Origin: Methanomassiliicoccales archaeon RumEn M2
GTDB lineage: Archaea > Thermoplasmatota > Thermoplasmata > Methanomassiliicoccales > Methanomethylophilaceae
NCBI GenBank assembly: GCA_001421175.1
Contig: LJKL01000008.1
Location: 16,001-80,000, forward strand
Direction: 5' to 3'
DNA length: 64,000 bases
In this document: piece by piece, positions 45,649 through 55,208 of the stretch
Position numbering within the stretch: the first letter of the stretch is position 1
Layout: every line of letters starts with the position of its first letter
Made by a program: the position numbers and the translations under genes
Notes under the pieces: model-generated
What the model was told of the DNA's origin: nothing
The model's database searches: none
Seen by the model: the letters and a program-made list of their open reading frames with translations, nothing else

Positions 45649-45963
45649 ATGGCCAAGAGACGCGTAACCAAGAAGGCGGCTTCACGCATAGCGGAAGAGC
45701 GCATGTCGGCCCTCGCGGAGATGTCGAAGACGGCCGCCCGCAACGGCATGGATGAAAGGGCCGTAAGGTACGTGTTCATCGCCAGGATGATAAGCCAGAA
45801 GACCAGGACGCCGATGCCCGAGGGCTTCCGTTTCTGCAAGAAATGCAATACGCCGTTCATCCCGGGAAGGAACTGCAGAGTGAGGCTTTCCGGCGGCAGG
45901 ATCGTGACCACTTGCGAAAGATGTAATTCTGTGAAGCGTATGCCATACTCAGTGGAGCGGTGA
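45649..45963 (+). CDS. rnp4: RNase P protein component 4 (Rpr2/Rpp21)
   Basis: A 104-residue basic protein with two zinc-ligand pairs, CKKC and CERC (about residues 68-71 and 94-97), plus the preceding helices ERMSALAEMSKTAARNGMDE, as in archaeal Rpp21. It helps RNase P RNA mature the 5' ends of tRNAs. It overlaps the start region of yhbY (stop TGA within GTGAATATG). Confidence 0.9.
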   Translation: MAKRRVTKKAASRIAEERMSALAEMSKTAARNGMDERAVRYVFIARMISQKTRTPMPEGFRFCKKCNTPFIPGRNCRVRLSGGRIVTTCERCNSVKRMPYSVER

Positions 45964-45965
45964 AT

Positions 45966-46259
45966 ATGACCGAGAAAGAAGCCAAGAAGGAACTGATGCG
46001 AAGGAGCAAGGACCTGGATCCTACAGTGCACGTCGGGAAGGACGGGCTTAAGGAATCCGTGTTCCAGGAGATAACGAATCAGTTGAAGAAGAGCAGGCTC
46101 GTGAAGGTCAGGCTCCTGCCCGCAGCCGATATGGCGCCGACAGAGATGGCGACGGCCATTGCCGAGGCCACGGATTCCGTGATCGTCGACGTGCGCGGCA
46201 GCATAGCGGTCATCACGGATGCCAGGACCTGGCGTTCCCTCTGCGAGAAGAAGGTCTGA
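45966..46259 (+). CDS. YhbY/CRM-domain RNA-binding protein
   Basis: A 97-residue single CRM domain: LMRRSKDLDPTVHVGKDGL and LVKVRLLPAADMAP with the GxxG-like turn GKDG. CRM proteins bind RNA, in bacteria the pre-50S subunit. The start at ATG 45966 has GGAG 8 nt upstream; a GTG at 45960 is another option. Context with Rpr2 and SerRS fits RNA metabolism. Confidence 0.85.
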   Translation: MTEKEAKKELMRRSKDLDPTVHVGKDGLKESVFQEITNQLKKSRLVKVRLLPAADMAPTEMATAIAEATDSVIVDVRGSIAVITDARTWRSLCEKKV

Positions 46260-46262
46260 GCG

Positions 46263-47528
46263 ATGCTTGACGTTAACATTATTAGAAAGGACCCGGAGAG
46301 CATCAGGATGATGCTGGCCAATAGGAACATGGACGACGGCGTGCTCAACCGGTTCCTGGAGGCGGACGGAGAATGGAAGGTCCTGATGGACCAGGGCAAC
46401 CGCCTGAGGCAGGAGAGGAACACGGTATCGGCCGAGATCCCGAAGCTTGGCGGCGAGGAGAAGAAGAAACGCATCGATGCCATGAAGGTCGTATCCGAGG
46501 AGATCAAGAGGATCGAGGCAGAGGTTGAGAGGCTCGCCCTCGTAAGGGATGAATGCGTGCTCAACATACCAAATATACCTCATCCCTCCGTGCCGGTGGG
46601 CAAGGACGCCAATGATAATGTCATCGTCTACACATGGGGCAACATAAGGAAATTCGATTTCAAGCCCAAGGAGCACTTCGAGATCGGCGAGGACCTTGAC
46701 ATAATAGACTTCGAGAGAGGCGTGAAGGTCGCCGGCAGCGGGTTCTATGTCCTGAAGGGGGACGGTGCCAGATTGGAGAGGGCCCTGATCAACTATTTCC
46801 TGGATGAGAACAGAAAACGGGGCTACAAGGAGGTGTTCCCTCCTGCGGTCGTTAACACGAACTCGGTCACGGGCACCGGCCAATACCCCAATCTCAAAGA
46901 GGATATGTACCATATAGAGAAGGATGACCTGTGGCTGAACCCCACGGCAGAGGTCCCGGTCACCAATCTGCATTATGATGAGATACTGGAGAGAAGCCAG
47001 CTTCCGATACAATATACGGCATACCTGCCTTCTTTCAGAAGAGAGGCGGGAAGGCACTCCGATACCCGGGGCATAATCCGGGTCCATGAGTTCAACAAGG
47101 TGGAGATGGTCCGCTTTGTAGAACCCGAGGGATCCTTCGATGTCCTTGAACAGCTGAGAGGCGACGCGGAATCCCTGATAAGAGGTCTGGACCTCCCGTA
47201 CAGAGTGCTTCTGCTGTGCACGGGGGACATGAGCTTCTCCTGCGCCAAATGCTACGACCTGGAACTGCATGCGCCCGGCAAGAACGCATGGCTGGAGGCA
47301 TCCTCGTGCTCCTGTTTCACGGATTTCCAGGCCCGGAGGACCAAGATAAAGTACCGCCCCGAGCCCCATCTGAAGAGCGAGTTCATCCATACCCTCAACG
47401 GGTCCGGGATGGCTCTGCCCAGGACGATGGTGGCCATCCTCGAGAACTACCAGAACAAGGACGGGACGGTTACGGTGCCTGAGATCATCAGGCCTTATAT
47501 GGGCGGACAGGAGACCATCGGGAATTAG
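46263..47528 (+). CDS. serS: Seryl-tRNA synthetase (common class II type)
   Basis: A 421-residue enzyme: the N-terminal coiled-coil arm (about 30-105), then motif 1-3 regions GTGQYPNLKEDMYHIEKDD, SFRREAGRHSDTRGIIRVHE and NGSGMALPRTMVAILENYQ. This is the widespread SerRS, not the rare zinc-dependent methanogen type. It overlaps the convergent HD gene by 4 nt. Frame intact. Confidence 0.95.
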   Translation: MLDVNIIRKDPESIRMMLANRNMDDGVLNRFLEADGEWKVLMDQGNRLRQERNTVSAEIPKLGGEEKKKRIDAMKVVSEEIKRIEAEVERLALVRDECVLNIPNIPHPSVPVGKDANDNVIVYTWGNIRKFDFKPKEHFEIGEDLDIIDFERGVKVAGSGFYVLKGDGARLERALINYFLDENRKRGYKEVFPPAVVNTNSVTGTGQYPNLKEDMYHIEKDDLWLNPTAEVPVTNLHYDEILERSQLPIQYTAYLPSFRREAGRHSDTRGIIRVHEFNKVEMVRFVEPEGSFDVLEQLRGDAESLIRGLDLPYRVLLLCTGDMSFSCAKCYDLELHAPGKNAWLEASSCSCFTDFQARRTKIKYRPEPHLKSEFIHTLNGSGMALPRTMVAILENYQNKDGTVTVPEIIRPYMGGQETIGN

Positions 47529-48679
47529 ATGTCCATGCTTTCCAGGCGGTTTATGAGGTCGGCGGCCCCCACGGATCCGCCCTCTCTGATGAGCCTGCTC
47601 CTCAGATCGTCCTCGCCTATCCTCAGTGATGATGAGGATATGCCGTACCTGCGGGATACGTAGGCTTCCATATATGCGCCCATAACATCGAACAGCTTTA
47701 TTGTCGGCCCGTCGGTTACGCCGTGCACCGGATCGTCTTTGAACCGGAACGGGTCGAATATCATGAATTTGAACTCGTCCCTCCATTCCTCCGGCAGAAG
47801 AGGCATGATCTCCGACCTCACCGAATCCGTTTCATATTCATTCAGAAGCTCTGCGAGACCGCTTACGTTCGTCTTGACCGGGGATATGACGTCCTTCGTG
47901 AGCACCTCGGGCAGATCGTGGAAAAGGGCAGTGAAATAATCGTTGTACTTCTGCCTGGGGCCGGTCCCTCTGTCCAGGTCATGAAGGTATGTCATGTTGG
48001 ACACCATCAGCGAATGCCCCAGGACAGTCGTCTGAGGTATCCGGGGAGTCCGGGTCCATCTCTGCTGGAACCGCAACTGGCCTATCATATTCGTGAAATC
48101 CATGGCTGAACCGCCCAGCAGTATGTCCCTTACGCCGACGAGTTCCTTGTGCATCTCGACCTCGGACCTTATCGCTTCCCGGGTCTTCTCTATGCCTATG
48201 AAGGACCTGTTCATATCAGATATCAGGTCGAACTCCCACTTGGTAGCCAGATAGTGAGCCCCTCTGATGATGCTCTCCTCCAGTCTTTTGCGGTCGGACC
48301 GTATGTAATCCTCGAACCTCCGCCTGAACCCGGTTTCCATGTCCGGAGCCGTGTTGTCGAATTCGGAGAGAACATACTCTGCGATCTCTTCCGACCGCTC
48401 CTTCTTTATCTTGTGGAATATCTCCGGCTTCAGATCCGTCAGTGCCGTTCTCTGTATGAACGAGAACATGCAGTACTCTATGATCCTCGTCCAATCCACG
48501 TGGGCACCCGAGTCCTCCTCCTTCTTGCCTATGTACCACGCTATGGCGACCTTGTGCGCCTGCTTGTCCAGCTCCGTAAGGTCCATTGGCCGGAGGTGGT
48601 CGTTCCACCTGTGCATATTTGCGGCATCGAAGAACCTGAAGATCAGATTCATGTTTAGAGCCCTGTCGGAATCGGACAT
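47525..48679 (-). CDS. HD-domain protein (YfbR/HDDC2-like, two HD-like regions)
   Basis: About 384 residues from MSDSDRALNMNLIFRFFDAA. The second half holds an HD phosphohydrolase core, GHSLMVSNMTYLHD then FTALFHDLPEVLTKDVISPVK, like 5'-nucleotidase YfbR. The first half has a similar arrangement (QAHKVAIAWYIGKKE, ...FSFIQRTALTDLKPEIFHKI) that may be a second, altered HD domain. Nucleotide hydrolysis is likely, but the substrate is not known. The longer frame up to 48775 would overlap the next gene. Confidence 0.78.
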   Translation of the reverse strand: MSDSDRALNMNLIFRFFDAANMHRWNDHLRPMDLTELDKQAHKVAIAWYIGKKEEDSGAHVDWTRIIEYCMFSFIQRTALTDLKPEIFHKIKKERSEEIAEYVLSEFDNTAPDMETGFRRRFEDYIRSDRKRLEESIIRGAHYLATKWEFDLISDMNRSFIGIEKTREAIRSEVEMHKELVGVRDILLGGSAMDFTNMIGQLRFQQRWTRTPRIPQTTVLGHSLMVSNMTYLHDLDRGTGPRQKYNDYFTALFHDLPEVLTKDVISPVKTNVSGLAELLNEYETDSVRSEIMPLLPEEWRDEFKFMIFDPFRFKDDPVHGVTDGPTIKLFDVMGAYMEAYVSRRYGISSSSLRIGEDDLRSRLIREGGSVGAADLINRLESMDI

Positions 48680-48752
48680 GAATCGTACAGTGACTGAGAC
48701 AAAGTTAAATGTTTTTGGTAAGCGGTTTGAAGAGGGCCCTGAAAGGACCTTC

Positions 48753-49056
48753 TTAACCGTTGATGATACCGCCAACGATCTGGCTTATGCTGATTATCTT
48801 CGCATCCTCGGATGCGGAAGACGCTTCTACGGCTTTCAGCTGACCGAGGAACCCGTCGCCCCTCGCATCAGTTATCTTCTTGGCCGCGATCTGCGCGTCT
48901 ATCTTGGCGGCTGCGTACCTAAGCGCATCGGGCACTTTGCCCTCGCCTTTGAAATTAGAAGCCCTGCTCACGGGTTTTGTGACGTGTGCAACTGTCTTCT
49001 CTCCGATCTTGTCTTTTTTTCTTGAACAGATTTTTAAGTTTGTCGCCGATGCCCAT
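48753..49056 (-). CDS. Small basic protein of unknown function (one frame break)
   Basis: About 100 residues if the break is repaired. Starts MGIGDKLKNLFKKK at 49056 after GAGGGAT; the frame changes at the T7 run (A7 in the coding strand, 49014-49020): one A less gives KKKDKIGEKTVAHVTKPVSR and the continuous C-terminal helix part (VPDALRYAAAKIDAQIAAKK). The N-terminus is basic and amphipathic. No family recognised. It follows the small membrane protein gene almost without gap. Confidence 0.55.
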
Positions 49057-49058
49057 TT

Positions 49059-49268
49059 TTATCCCTCTTGTGTACCTTTATCCGATATGTCCTTCACGAA
49101 ATACATCAGAGCCACTGACATCCATATCATGACGGTTCCGATTCCCATGATCACAAGGGAAACGGTCTCGCCGATATCGTATGCACCGATGTATCCCGCA
49201 GTCCCCAAGAGAAGGACGGCAAATCCTGCTATGGCAAGTGCCAATCCCGCCTTCTGGTTCTTGGACAT
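49059..49268 (-). CDS. Small two-helix membrane protein
   Basis: A 69-residue protein starting MSKNQKAGLALAIAGFAVLL, with hydrophobic segments at about 7-28 and 33-57 and a charged tail. Function unknown. A TATA-like AATATAAACG about 28 nt upstream predicts a leaderless mRNA. It forms a pair with the small basic protein gene that follows; they may work together at the membrane, by inference. Confidence 0.6.
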   Translation of the reverse strand: MSKNQKAGLALAIAGFAVLLLGTAGYIGAYDIGETVSLVIMGIGTVMIWMSVALMYFVKDISDKGTQEG

Positions 49269-49394
49269 CCATTGATTAGCACAATTTCCATCGTTTATAT
49301 TTGTTACTATATAGCCACACGCAATAACCGATGTATGTTCCGGACATCTGGATGAGCGTGCTATCCTTAATATTTCGAAGACGTTGCGGGTTGT

Positions 49395-50526
49395 ATGAGA
49401 ATATCCCGAAGGCTCGAATCCATACCCATGTCGGGAATAAGGAAGATGTTCGATCTGGCGAGACCGGACAGCATAAACCTTGGACTGGGCGAACCGGACC
49501 TTGATCCCCCCAAGGAGGCTATAGAGGCGATGGCCGAGGCCTCCCGAGCAGGGTTCAACAAGTACGGTCCCACGGCAGGCATAATGCCCCTCAGGAAGGC
49601 CGTGGCGGAACGCTATAAGCCCTACGGCATAGGCGGAGAGAACGTCATGATAACGCCCAGCGGGTCAACGGCCCTGCTGGAGGTGTCACAGGCGCTCATA
49701 GACCCGGGAGATGAGGTGCTGGTCCCCAGCCCCGGATTCGTGATATACGGGCCGCACACCAAGCTTGCCGGAGGAAGGCCTGTGGAATACCGTTTCGCCG
49801 GCAAGGATTTTCAGCCGGATATTGAGGACATAAAATCAAAGATAACCGAAAAGACCAGGATCATGTATGTGAACAACCCGTCCAATCCGACGGGTTCTGT
49901 CCTGAGCGGGGAATCCTTCCGGGCCCTTTGTGATCTCGCCGATGACCACGGGATAACCGTAGTGTCTGACGAGGTCTATGACTGCTTCGTGTACGAGGGG
50001 GAGCATCGGTCGTTCCTGTCGAGACTGGATACCGCCGTCGTCGTGGGAGGTTTCTCCAAGATGATGGCTGTCACAGGTTGGAGGATGGGCTTCCTGATCG
50101 CTGACGAAGGCATCATGGACGCCATGGTGAAAATGCAGTACCACGTATGTGCCAGCCCCAATATGCCGGCCATGTACGGGATCCTCGCCGCCCTGCCTGG
50201 GATAGACGATTACCTCGAGAGAGCCAGATCCGTTTTCAAGAAGCGGAGGGACCTTATAGTGAAGAGGATCAGCAACATAGATGGGATGAGCATACGAACC
50301 CCCGAGCGCATTCTACGCCTTCCCGTCATACGATCTTGACATGAGGTCGGCGGACCTGAGCCTTCACCTGGCGGAGAACGGCCTGATATGCTCTCCCGGT
50401 TCCGCTTTCGGGACGTACGGGGAAGGGCACCTCAGGTTCTCCTATGCAGCGGACGAGAGCAAGATAGAGAGGGGAATGGACATATTGGCCGAAACGATCA
50501 GCAAATTGAGAGGAAAAACACTATGA
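49395..50526 (+). CDS. Class I/II PLP-dependent aminotransferase (one frame break)
   Basis: About 377 residues. Fold-type I features: NLGLGEPDLDPPKEA, PSPGFVIYGPHTKLAGG, YVNNPSNPTGS, VVSDEVYDCFVYEG and GGFSKMMAVTGWRMGF, where the lysine of SKMM binds PLP. Near 50305 the frame shifts; removing one base gives TPGAFYAFPSYDLDMR and the normal C-terminus to 50526. An aspartate or aromatic amino acid aminotransferase; the substrate is not clear. The end overlaps the next gene by ATGA. Confidence 0.88.
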
Positions 50527-51079
50527 CAAACAATAGAAAGACCGTGAAGAAAGAAGAGCCAGAGACCCGGGTGGAGATCAACCTGAGACCGGGGAGATAA
50601 GTACCGTATTCAATGACGAGGAGATGGTGGCACAGAAGCAGCTTTGGGACAAGAACCCGAAGAGGACCATGGCCATGAGAGACCTTTGGTACGATGATAT
50701 GAATCAGAGTTTGGATGAGGACTCATCCATGAGCCCCGAGGCGAGAAGGGAGATGGCATTCATGATGGCGACCAACAGCGTACTGGACATCGTCATGGAG
50801 GCACTGCCGGAGGATCTCGCCATGGAACTTTCATTCTGCCTTGACAGCACATTGGGTCTGGCTATAGTGAACAGGAGCAACGGTGTGGACCTTATGGAAG
50901 AGTACTACAAGGCCCTTGAAGTACTGAAGAGGGAGGATTACGGCTCCGATGACGAGTTCGAAAGGGCCATCCAGGCCCTCGAAGAGCATTGGTGGTCCAT
51001 AGGGCAGCCTGCTCTGAAGATGAGGAGCGCCAACGACTCCATCATCGAGGCCCTGGGCAAGTACGGGCTGAACGAATGA
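50523..51079 (+). CDS. Conserved protein of unknown function (one frame break)
   Basis: About 185 residues. Starts MTNNRKTVKKEEPETRVEIN with an acidic N-terminus; one extra G in the run 50591-50594 joins it to EISTVFNDEEMVAQKQLWDK and the long helical remainder (MAFMMATNSVLDIVMEALPE, LKREDYGSDDEFERAIQALE). Mostly helical and soluble, no motif recognised. It overlaps both the aminotransferase (ATGA) and mevalonate kinase (ATGA) genes, so it is part of that operon. Confidence 0.6.
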
Positions 51080-52025
51080 ACGGAAGGATCATACGGGCAT
51101 CCGCCCCAGGCAAGCTCATCGTGCTCGGTGAACATTCGGTCGTCTTCGGGAAACCCGCTCTGGCACTTGCTATAGATCGCAGATTCCGGTGCGATATATG
51201 CCCCGGATCGGGCATACTCCTTAACGGGGCGGGCATATCGCCAAGACTGCATCCCCACATCGACACCATCCTCCGGAGAAGGAACATCTCCGATCTGAGG
51301 ATAGAAACGGAAAGCAGAATACCTTCCGGCTCCGGGCTGGGATCATCCGCCGCCCTTTCCGCAGCCCTAATAGGCGCAGTACGGCTGATGAGGGGCGAAG
51401 CATGCGGAGAGGAGGCCCTGGCTCTGGAGGCCTTTGAAACGGAATATGAGGTTCAGGGAAGGGCGAGCCCCATAGATACATCCACGAGCGTTCACGGCGG
51501 CGGTGTCGCCGTGAACTGCCCCGAAGGATTAGGAACGCCTATCTGGCACATATCCAAAGGAGGCAATTCTTGGACTGTTTCCGATATACCGGTACCGGAG
51601 ATGACATTCGTTGTGGGATATACGGGCATCAAGGCAGCCACAGGACCGCTTGTGCAGAAGGTCAGGAAATACAAGGAGAGCAACCGTTTCGCCTCAGACA
51701 TCATAGACGAGATAGGTGAGGTCACACGGGACGGAATGAGAGCTGTCTCGAATGATGACAAGGACCTCCTGGGTGAGCTGATGACCCGGGATCACAAGCT
51801 CCTCTCGATACTGGGGGTCTCCTGCAGAGAGCTGAACAAGCTTGTGGACGCATCCTTGGAATACTCATACGGCGCGAAGCTCACCGGCTCCGGAGGAGGA
51901 GGGAGCATGATAGCCTCACTGACGAGCCGGAGAAGGTCTGCAAAGCCATAGCTCTCAGGGGCGGGGAGCCTTTCATCGTAAGAACTGGGGCTCCCGGCGT
52001 CTGCGCTGAATTCTGTGAATTATAG
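51076..52025 (+). CDS. mvk: Mevalonate kinase (one frame break)
   Basis: About 316 residues of the GHMP kinase family: SAPGKLIVLGEHSVVFGKPA at the start, SGSGLGSSAALSAALIGAV as the phosphate loop, DTSTSVHGG, and KLTGSGGGGSMIA. The last 35 codons lie in another frame: adding one C at 51914-51915 gives ALTDEPEKVCKAIALRGGEP and the stop TAG at 52023-52025. It phosphorylates mevalonate for isoprenoid lipids, in keeping with the lipid genes that face it. Confidence 0.92.
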
Positions 52026-52038
52026 AAAGGTTAAAGGT

Positions 52039-52063
52039 GGCGGGCACAAGGCCCGCCTTTTAT
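52039..52063. terminator. Hairpin terminator between mvk and geranylgeranyl reductase
   Basis: GGCGGGC (52039-52045), loop ACAAG, GCCCGCC (52051-52057), then TTTTAT. A 7-bp GC stem between two convergent genes; on the plus strand it has the T tract. Confidence 0.65.
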
Positions 52064-52066
52064 CGC

Positions 52067-53266
52067 TCAGATCAGGTCCTCGAACCCTTCGACTACCTGG
52101 GGGAACTTCTCCTTGACCACCTTCAGGAGATTGTATACGTTGACCTCCTTGATGTCAGAGTCCTGGATCAGCATAACGAGCTCATCGATGGTTTTGTCGT
52201 CGAGCTCCGCCAGCCTCTCTTTGGCCATGAAGTTCCTGTAGAGCTTGTCCTCCATCCTGTCGCGCCACATCTTCTCGTAGGGCTTCAGGGCCTCCTTGGA
52301 GAAGTCGTTCTTCTTGGCGCATTCGGTGAGGACCTTCCCCGCGTACATTCCTGTCCTGCATGCGTGACAGATGCCGCCGCCGGTGATAGGATCTATGATC
52401 CTTGCGGCATCCCCCACCAGGACAAGATTGTCCGCTATGGCCTCATCCAGGCCGGGATTCGTGGAGACGATGCCTCCCACTACCTCGAGGATCTGGCCTT
52501 TGCTGAGACGCGGGTCCTCGGCTATGAACTTGTCAAGATAGTGTTTCGGATCGGCGCCGAGCTTGCACTTGGTGCCCTGCACGCCGAGACCTACGTTGGC
52601 TATGTTCTTCCCTTTAGGGAATATCCATACGTAGCCGCCCGGTGCGGGGGAACCTATCACGAACTCGCAGTACTCCGCATCGATATCGATGTTGGTCATC
52701 CTGTACTGCAGGCAGGTCACTATGTCGGATAACTTCACGACCGTGTCCATGCCGGCCCATCTTGCCACCTGGCTCTCGAAACCGTCTGCGGCTACCACGC
52801 ACTTGGCATAGATCTCGATGGGCTCGCCCATGCTCTTCGCCTTCACTCCGACGAGCTTGCCCTTCTTGTCCTTTATCACCCCGGTGCAGCCCGTACGCAT
52901 CATTATCTCCGCACCGGCCTCTGCGGCCATGGCAGCGAGATGCTTGTCGAAGAGGTGCCTCTCCAGAACGTATCCCACTTCGGATCCGGCCTGGCTCTCG
53001 TCCAGCTTGAACTTGTGTCCGCTGGGGGATTTGATTATGGCTCCGACCATGTCCGCGCATATCCATGCGGGGTCAGGCTCTATGCCTACCTCGGTAAGCC
53101 ATTTCTTGGAAACGCCCTCGGCGCATCTCAGGGGCGCCCCTATCTCTGCATCCTTCTCTATCATTATGGTCTTCAGACCGCCCTCGGCGCAGTACTTGGC
53201 AGCCATGCTGCCGCCCGGGCCGCCGCCGACGACTACTATGTCACAGTCGTATCTCTTGGCAGACAT
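52067..53266 (-). CDS. Geranylgeranyl reductase (digeranylgeranylglycerophospholipid reductase)
   Basis: A 399-residue flavoprotein: FAD motif VVVGGGPGGSMAAKYC (about 11-26), GAPLRCAEGVSKKWL with the conserved cysteine, YVWIFPKGKNIANVGLG and VLVGDAARIIDPITGGGICH. It saturates the geranylgeranyl chains of archaeal ether lipids. The preceding small ferredoxin gene ends 1 nt before its start and probably supplies electrons. Together with the tetraether synthase upstream it makes a lipid-core operon. Confidence 0.92.
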   Translation of the reverse strand: MSAKRYDCDIVVVGGGPGGSMAAKYCAEGGLKTIMIEKDAEIGAPLRCAEGVSKKWLTEVGIEPDPAWICADMVGAIIKSPSGHKFKLDESQAGSEVGYVLERHLFDKHLAAMAAEAGAEIMMRTGCTGVIKDKKGKLVGVKAKSMGEPIEIYAKCVVAADGFESQVARWAGMDTVVKLSDIVTCLQYRMTNIDIDAEYCEFVIGSPAPGGYVWIFPKGKNIANVGLGVQGTKCKLGADPKHYLDKFIAEDPRLSKGQILEVVGGIVSTNPGLDEAIADNLVLVGDAARIIDPITGGGICHACRTGMYAGKVLTECAKKNDFSKEALKPYEKMWRDRMEDKLYRNFMAKERLAELDDKTIDELVMLIQDSDIKEVNVYNLLKVVKEKFPQVVEGFEDLI

Positions 53267-53437
53267 TCAGGCCCCCTCCTTGGAAAGTGCGCCCACAGGG
53301 CAGATCTTGATGCATCTCCCGCAGAGATTGCATCTGTCGTTGAATTCCAATATGTAATCATTCAGATATATCGCGTTCTGGGGGCACGACCCGGCGCACC
53401 CTCCGCAATGCAAGCATTTGTCGTAGTTCACTTTCAT
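53267..53437 (-). CDS. Small 2[4Fe-4S] ferredoxin
   Basis: A 56-residue ferredoxin too short for many gene finders. Starts MKVNYDKCLHCGGCAGSCPQ; the two motifs CLHCGGCAGSCP and CNLCGRCIKICP carry two [4Fe-4S] clusters. GAGGT lies 6 nt upstream of this ATG; the ATG two codons earlier directly abuts that element and is less likely. It sits between the radical SAM tetraether synthase and geranylgeranyl reductase and is a natural electron donor for both; this is inference from position. Confidence 0.88.
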   Translation of the reverse strand: MKVNYDKCLHCGGCAGSCPQNAIYLNDYILEFNDRCNLCGRCIKICPVGALSKEGA

Positions 53438-53446
53438 TCTCATACC

Positions 53447-55054
53447 TCACACATCGGGCTTCTGATCGTCGGGTACTATCATCGCATCTTCCAAAGCCTT
53501 CGCTTCTGCCTTGTTCTTCGCCTTCCATTCAGCCAACGGGATGGAGAACTTGGCCTCCACCTCCTTCCGGAACTCCGGGCCGGAATTGAAGGCGCAGAAC
53601 GGGATCACACGCAGATCCGGCGTCACGTAATGAATGGCGCAGCGCTCTACCCTCTGGATATCGTAATTGTAGGAGTCCTGGAAGTGCATCCCTCCGATGA
53701 ACATCATCTTCCACGAGAAGGCAGCAAGGTTCTTCTTCGACTTGCTGCTCATTATGTCCCCCATCACCTTGAGGAATTTTCTCTTCGTGAGTCCTTCAGG
53801 CATCCTGTCCTCATGTATGCATCTGCCCATAAGCCTGTATGCCTTCAGAAGATAGAGCTTCTTGAAAATTGATCCCTCGGCTTTGTCCGCCAGATCGTCG
53901 AGTCCCATCACAAATTTCTCCACATCGATGAATCTGGGCAGAGGCGTCACGTTTCCCTTGTCATCCTTGAAGAGATATGTCGCCAGCCCGCAGTGGGGGT
54001 GTGTGGTGAACGTTATCTTATGGTCTCCCATTATAACGGATGCGAACTTGGAGAGGGGTGCTACCACAGGGACCGGGTACCAATCGTCCCTCGTGGTGTA
54101 TCCTGTCTGATCGCTTACCGCATTCACAAGGTCGGGCAGTGTGAACCTTCCGATCTCGAGCTCCTCTTTTGTTATCCTGCCGGTGAACGCCACGGGCTGG
54201 AAGTTCACGCCGCGTACGACGTCCGCGTTATCGAAGGCGAACTTCACGATGTCCCCGACCTGATGGTCGTTGACACCTTTCACAACAGTCGGGACCAGGA
54301 CAACGGAGGGTTTGTGCTCCAGCTTCCTGACGTTATCCAGGACCTTCAGCTTCACGTTGAACATCTTCCTGTCCCTGGCCTGTATGTAGACATCGTCGCT
54401 TACACCGTCGAAGGACAGGTATATCGTGTTGAGTCCCGCGTCCGCTGCCGCCCTGAGAAGCTCAGGGTCCTTAGCGAATTCCAGACCGTTCGTTGCGACC
54501 TGCACCTGAGCAAATCCCATCTCCTTTGCCTTGCCGATGACCTTCACGAAATCAGGATGTATCGTGGGCTCCCCTCCGGAGAACTGGACCGCGGTGCATT
54601 TGATGGGCCTCTCGCTTCTGAGCACCTGCATCATGGCCACTATCTCATCGTATGAGGGCTCATAGACGTAACCTGCCTGGTTCGCATTGGCGAAGCATAT
54701 GGGGCAGTTCATGTTGCATCTGTTGGTGAGATCGATGTTGGCGAGAGAGGTGGAAGAGTGCAGATCCACCCTGCGGTCGCCTATCATGAAATGGACGTTC
54801 TCCTCAGAACTCTCCTTGGGGTTTATCAGACCTATCCCGTCTGTGGCGAATCTCTCGCTCCGGAGATACATCTCCGCGTCAGACCAGATCAGGTTATCGA
54901 ACTCCCCGTGCTCCGGGCAGGTCTTCTTCGCATAGACCTTATCGCTCTTCTCGTAATATTCCGCGACCAGAACCTTCCCGCATTCGGGACACAGAGATTC
55001 GGTCTTTTTGGGCAACCCCTTCTCAGGAGCGTATTCTTTTGTTGTAGAAAGCAT
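53447..55054 (-). CDS. tes: Tetraether lipid synthase (Tes), radical SAM
   Basis: A 535-residue radical SAM protein. An N-terminal zinc/rubredoxin-like part has CPEC (22, 25) and CPEHG (46); the SAM cluster cysteines are 113, 117 and 120 in NRCNMNCPICFANANQ, followed by AVQFSGGEPTIHPDF; further cysteines near the C-terminus (CAIHYVTP, PFCAFNSGPE) hold extra clusters. This matches Tes, which joins two archaeol units into the membrane-spanning GDGT lipids by C-C bonds. The start MLSTTKEYAPEKG has AAGGAAGGG upstream; the frame stays open upstream but lies beyond the TATA box. Confidence 0.88.
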   Translation of the reverse strand: MLSTTKEYAPEKGLPKKTESLCPECGKVLVAEYYEKSDKVYAKKTCPEHGEFDNLIWSDAEMYLRSERFATDGIGLINPKESSEENVHFMIGDRRVDLHSSTSLANIDLTNRCNMNCPICFANANQAGYVYEPSYDEIVAMMQVLRSERPIKCTAVQFSGGEPTIHPDFVKVIGKAKEMGFAQVQVATNGLEFAKDPELLRAAADAGLNTIYLSFDGVSDDVYIQARDRKMFNVKLKVLDNVRKLEHKPSVVLVPTVVKGVNDHQVGDIVKFAFDNADVVRGVNFQPVAFTGRITKEELEIGRFTLPDLVNAVSDQTGYTTRDDWYPVPVVAPLSKFASVIMGDHKITFTTHPHCGLATYLFKDDKGNVTPLPRFIDVEKFVMGLDDLADKAEGSIFKKLYLLKAYRLMGRCIHEDRMPEGLTKRKFLKVMGDIMSSKSKKNLAAFSWKMMFIGGMHFQDSYNYDIQRVERCAIHYVTPDLRVIPFCAFNSGPEFRKEVEAKFSIPLAEWKAKNKAEAKALEDAMIVPDDQKPDV

Positions 55055-55086
55055 GGTACCCTTCCTTTCTACACAGATGCCGTTTC

Positions 55087-55097
55087 TTTTATAATGC
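55087..55097 (-). promoter_or_regulatory. TATA box of the tes-fdx-ggr operon
   Basis: GCATTATAAAA on the minus strand, centred about 38 nt before the ATG at 55054, giving a leader of about 12 nt with the Shine-Dalgarno sequence. Confidence 0.5.
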
Positions 55098-55174
55098 TTT
55101 ACCCGTGCGGTAAGAGACCCACTGTGCACACGGGGGCTAGGTTTTGCGCTAAGTTAGCATAATGGTAAGTCTTC

Positions 55175-55184
55175 CCTTATATCC
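55175..55184 (+). promoter_or_regulatory. TATA box of the giant envelope protein gene
   Basis: CCTTATATCC is centred about 29 nt before the ATG at 55209; the mRNA is probably leaderless. Confidence 0.5.
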
Positions 55185-55208
55185 CTCTGTTCCGCCAAAA
55201 GCATACTC

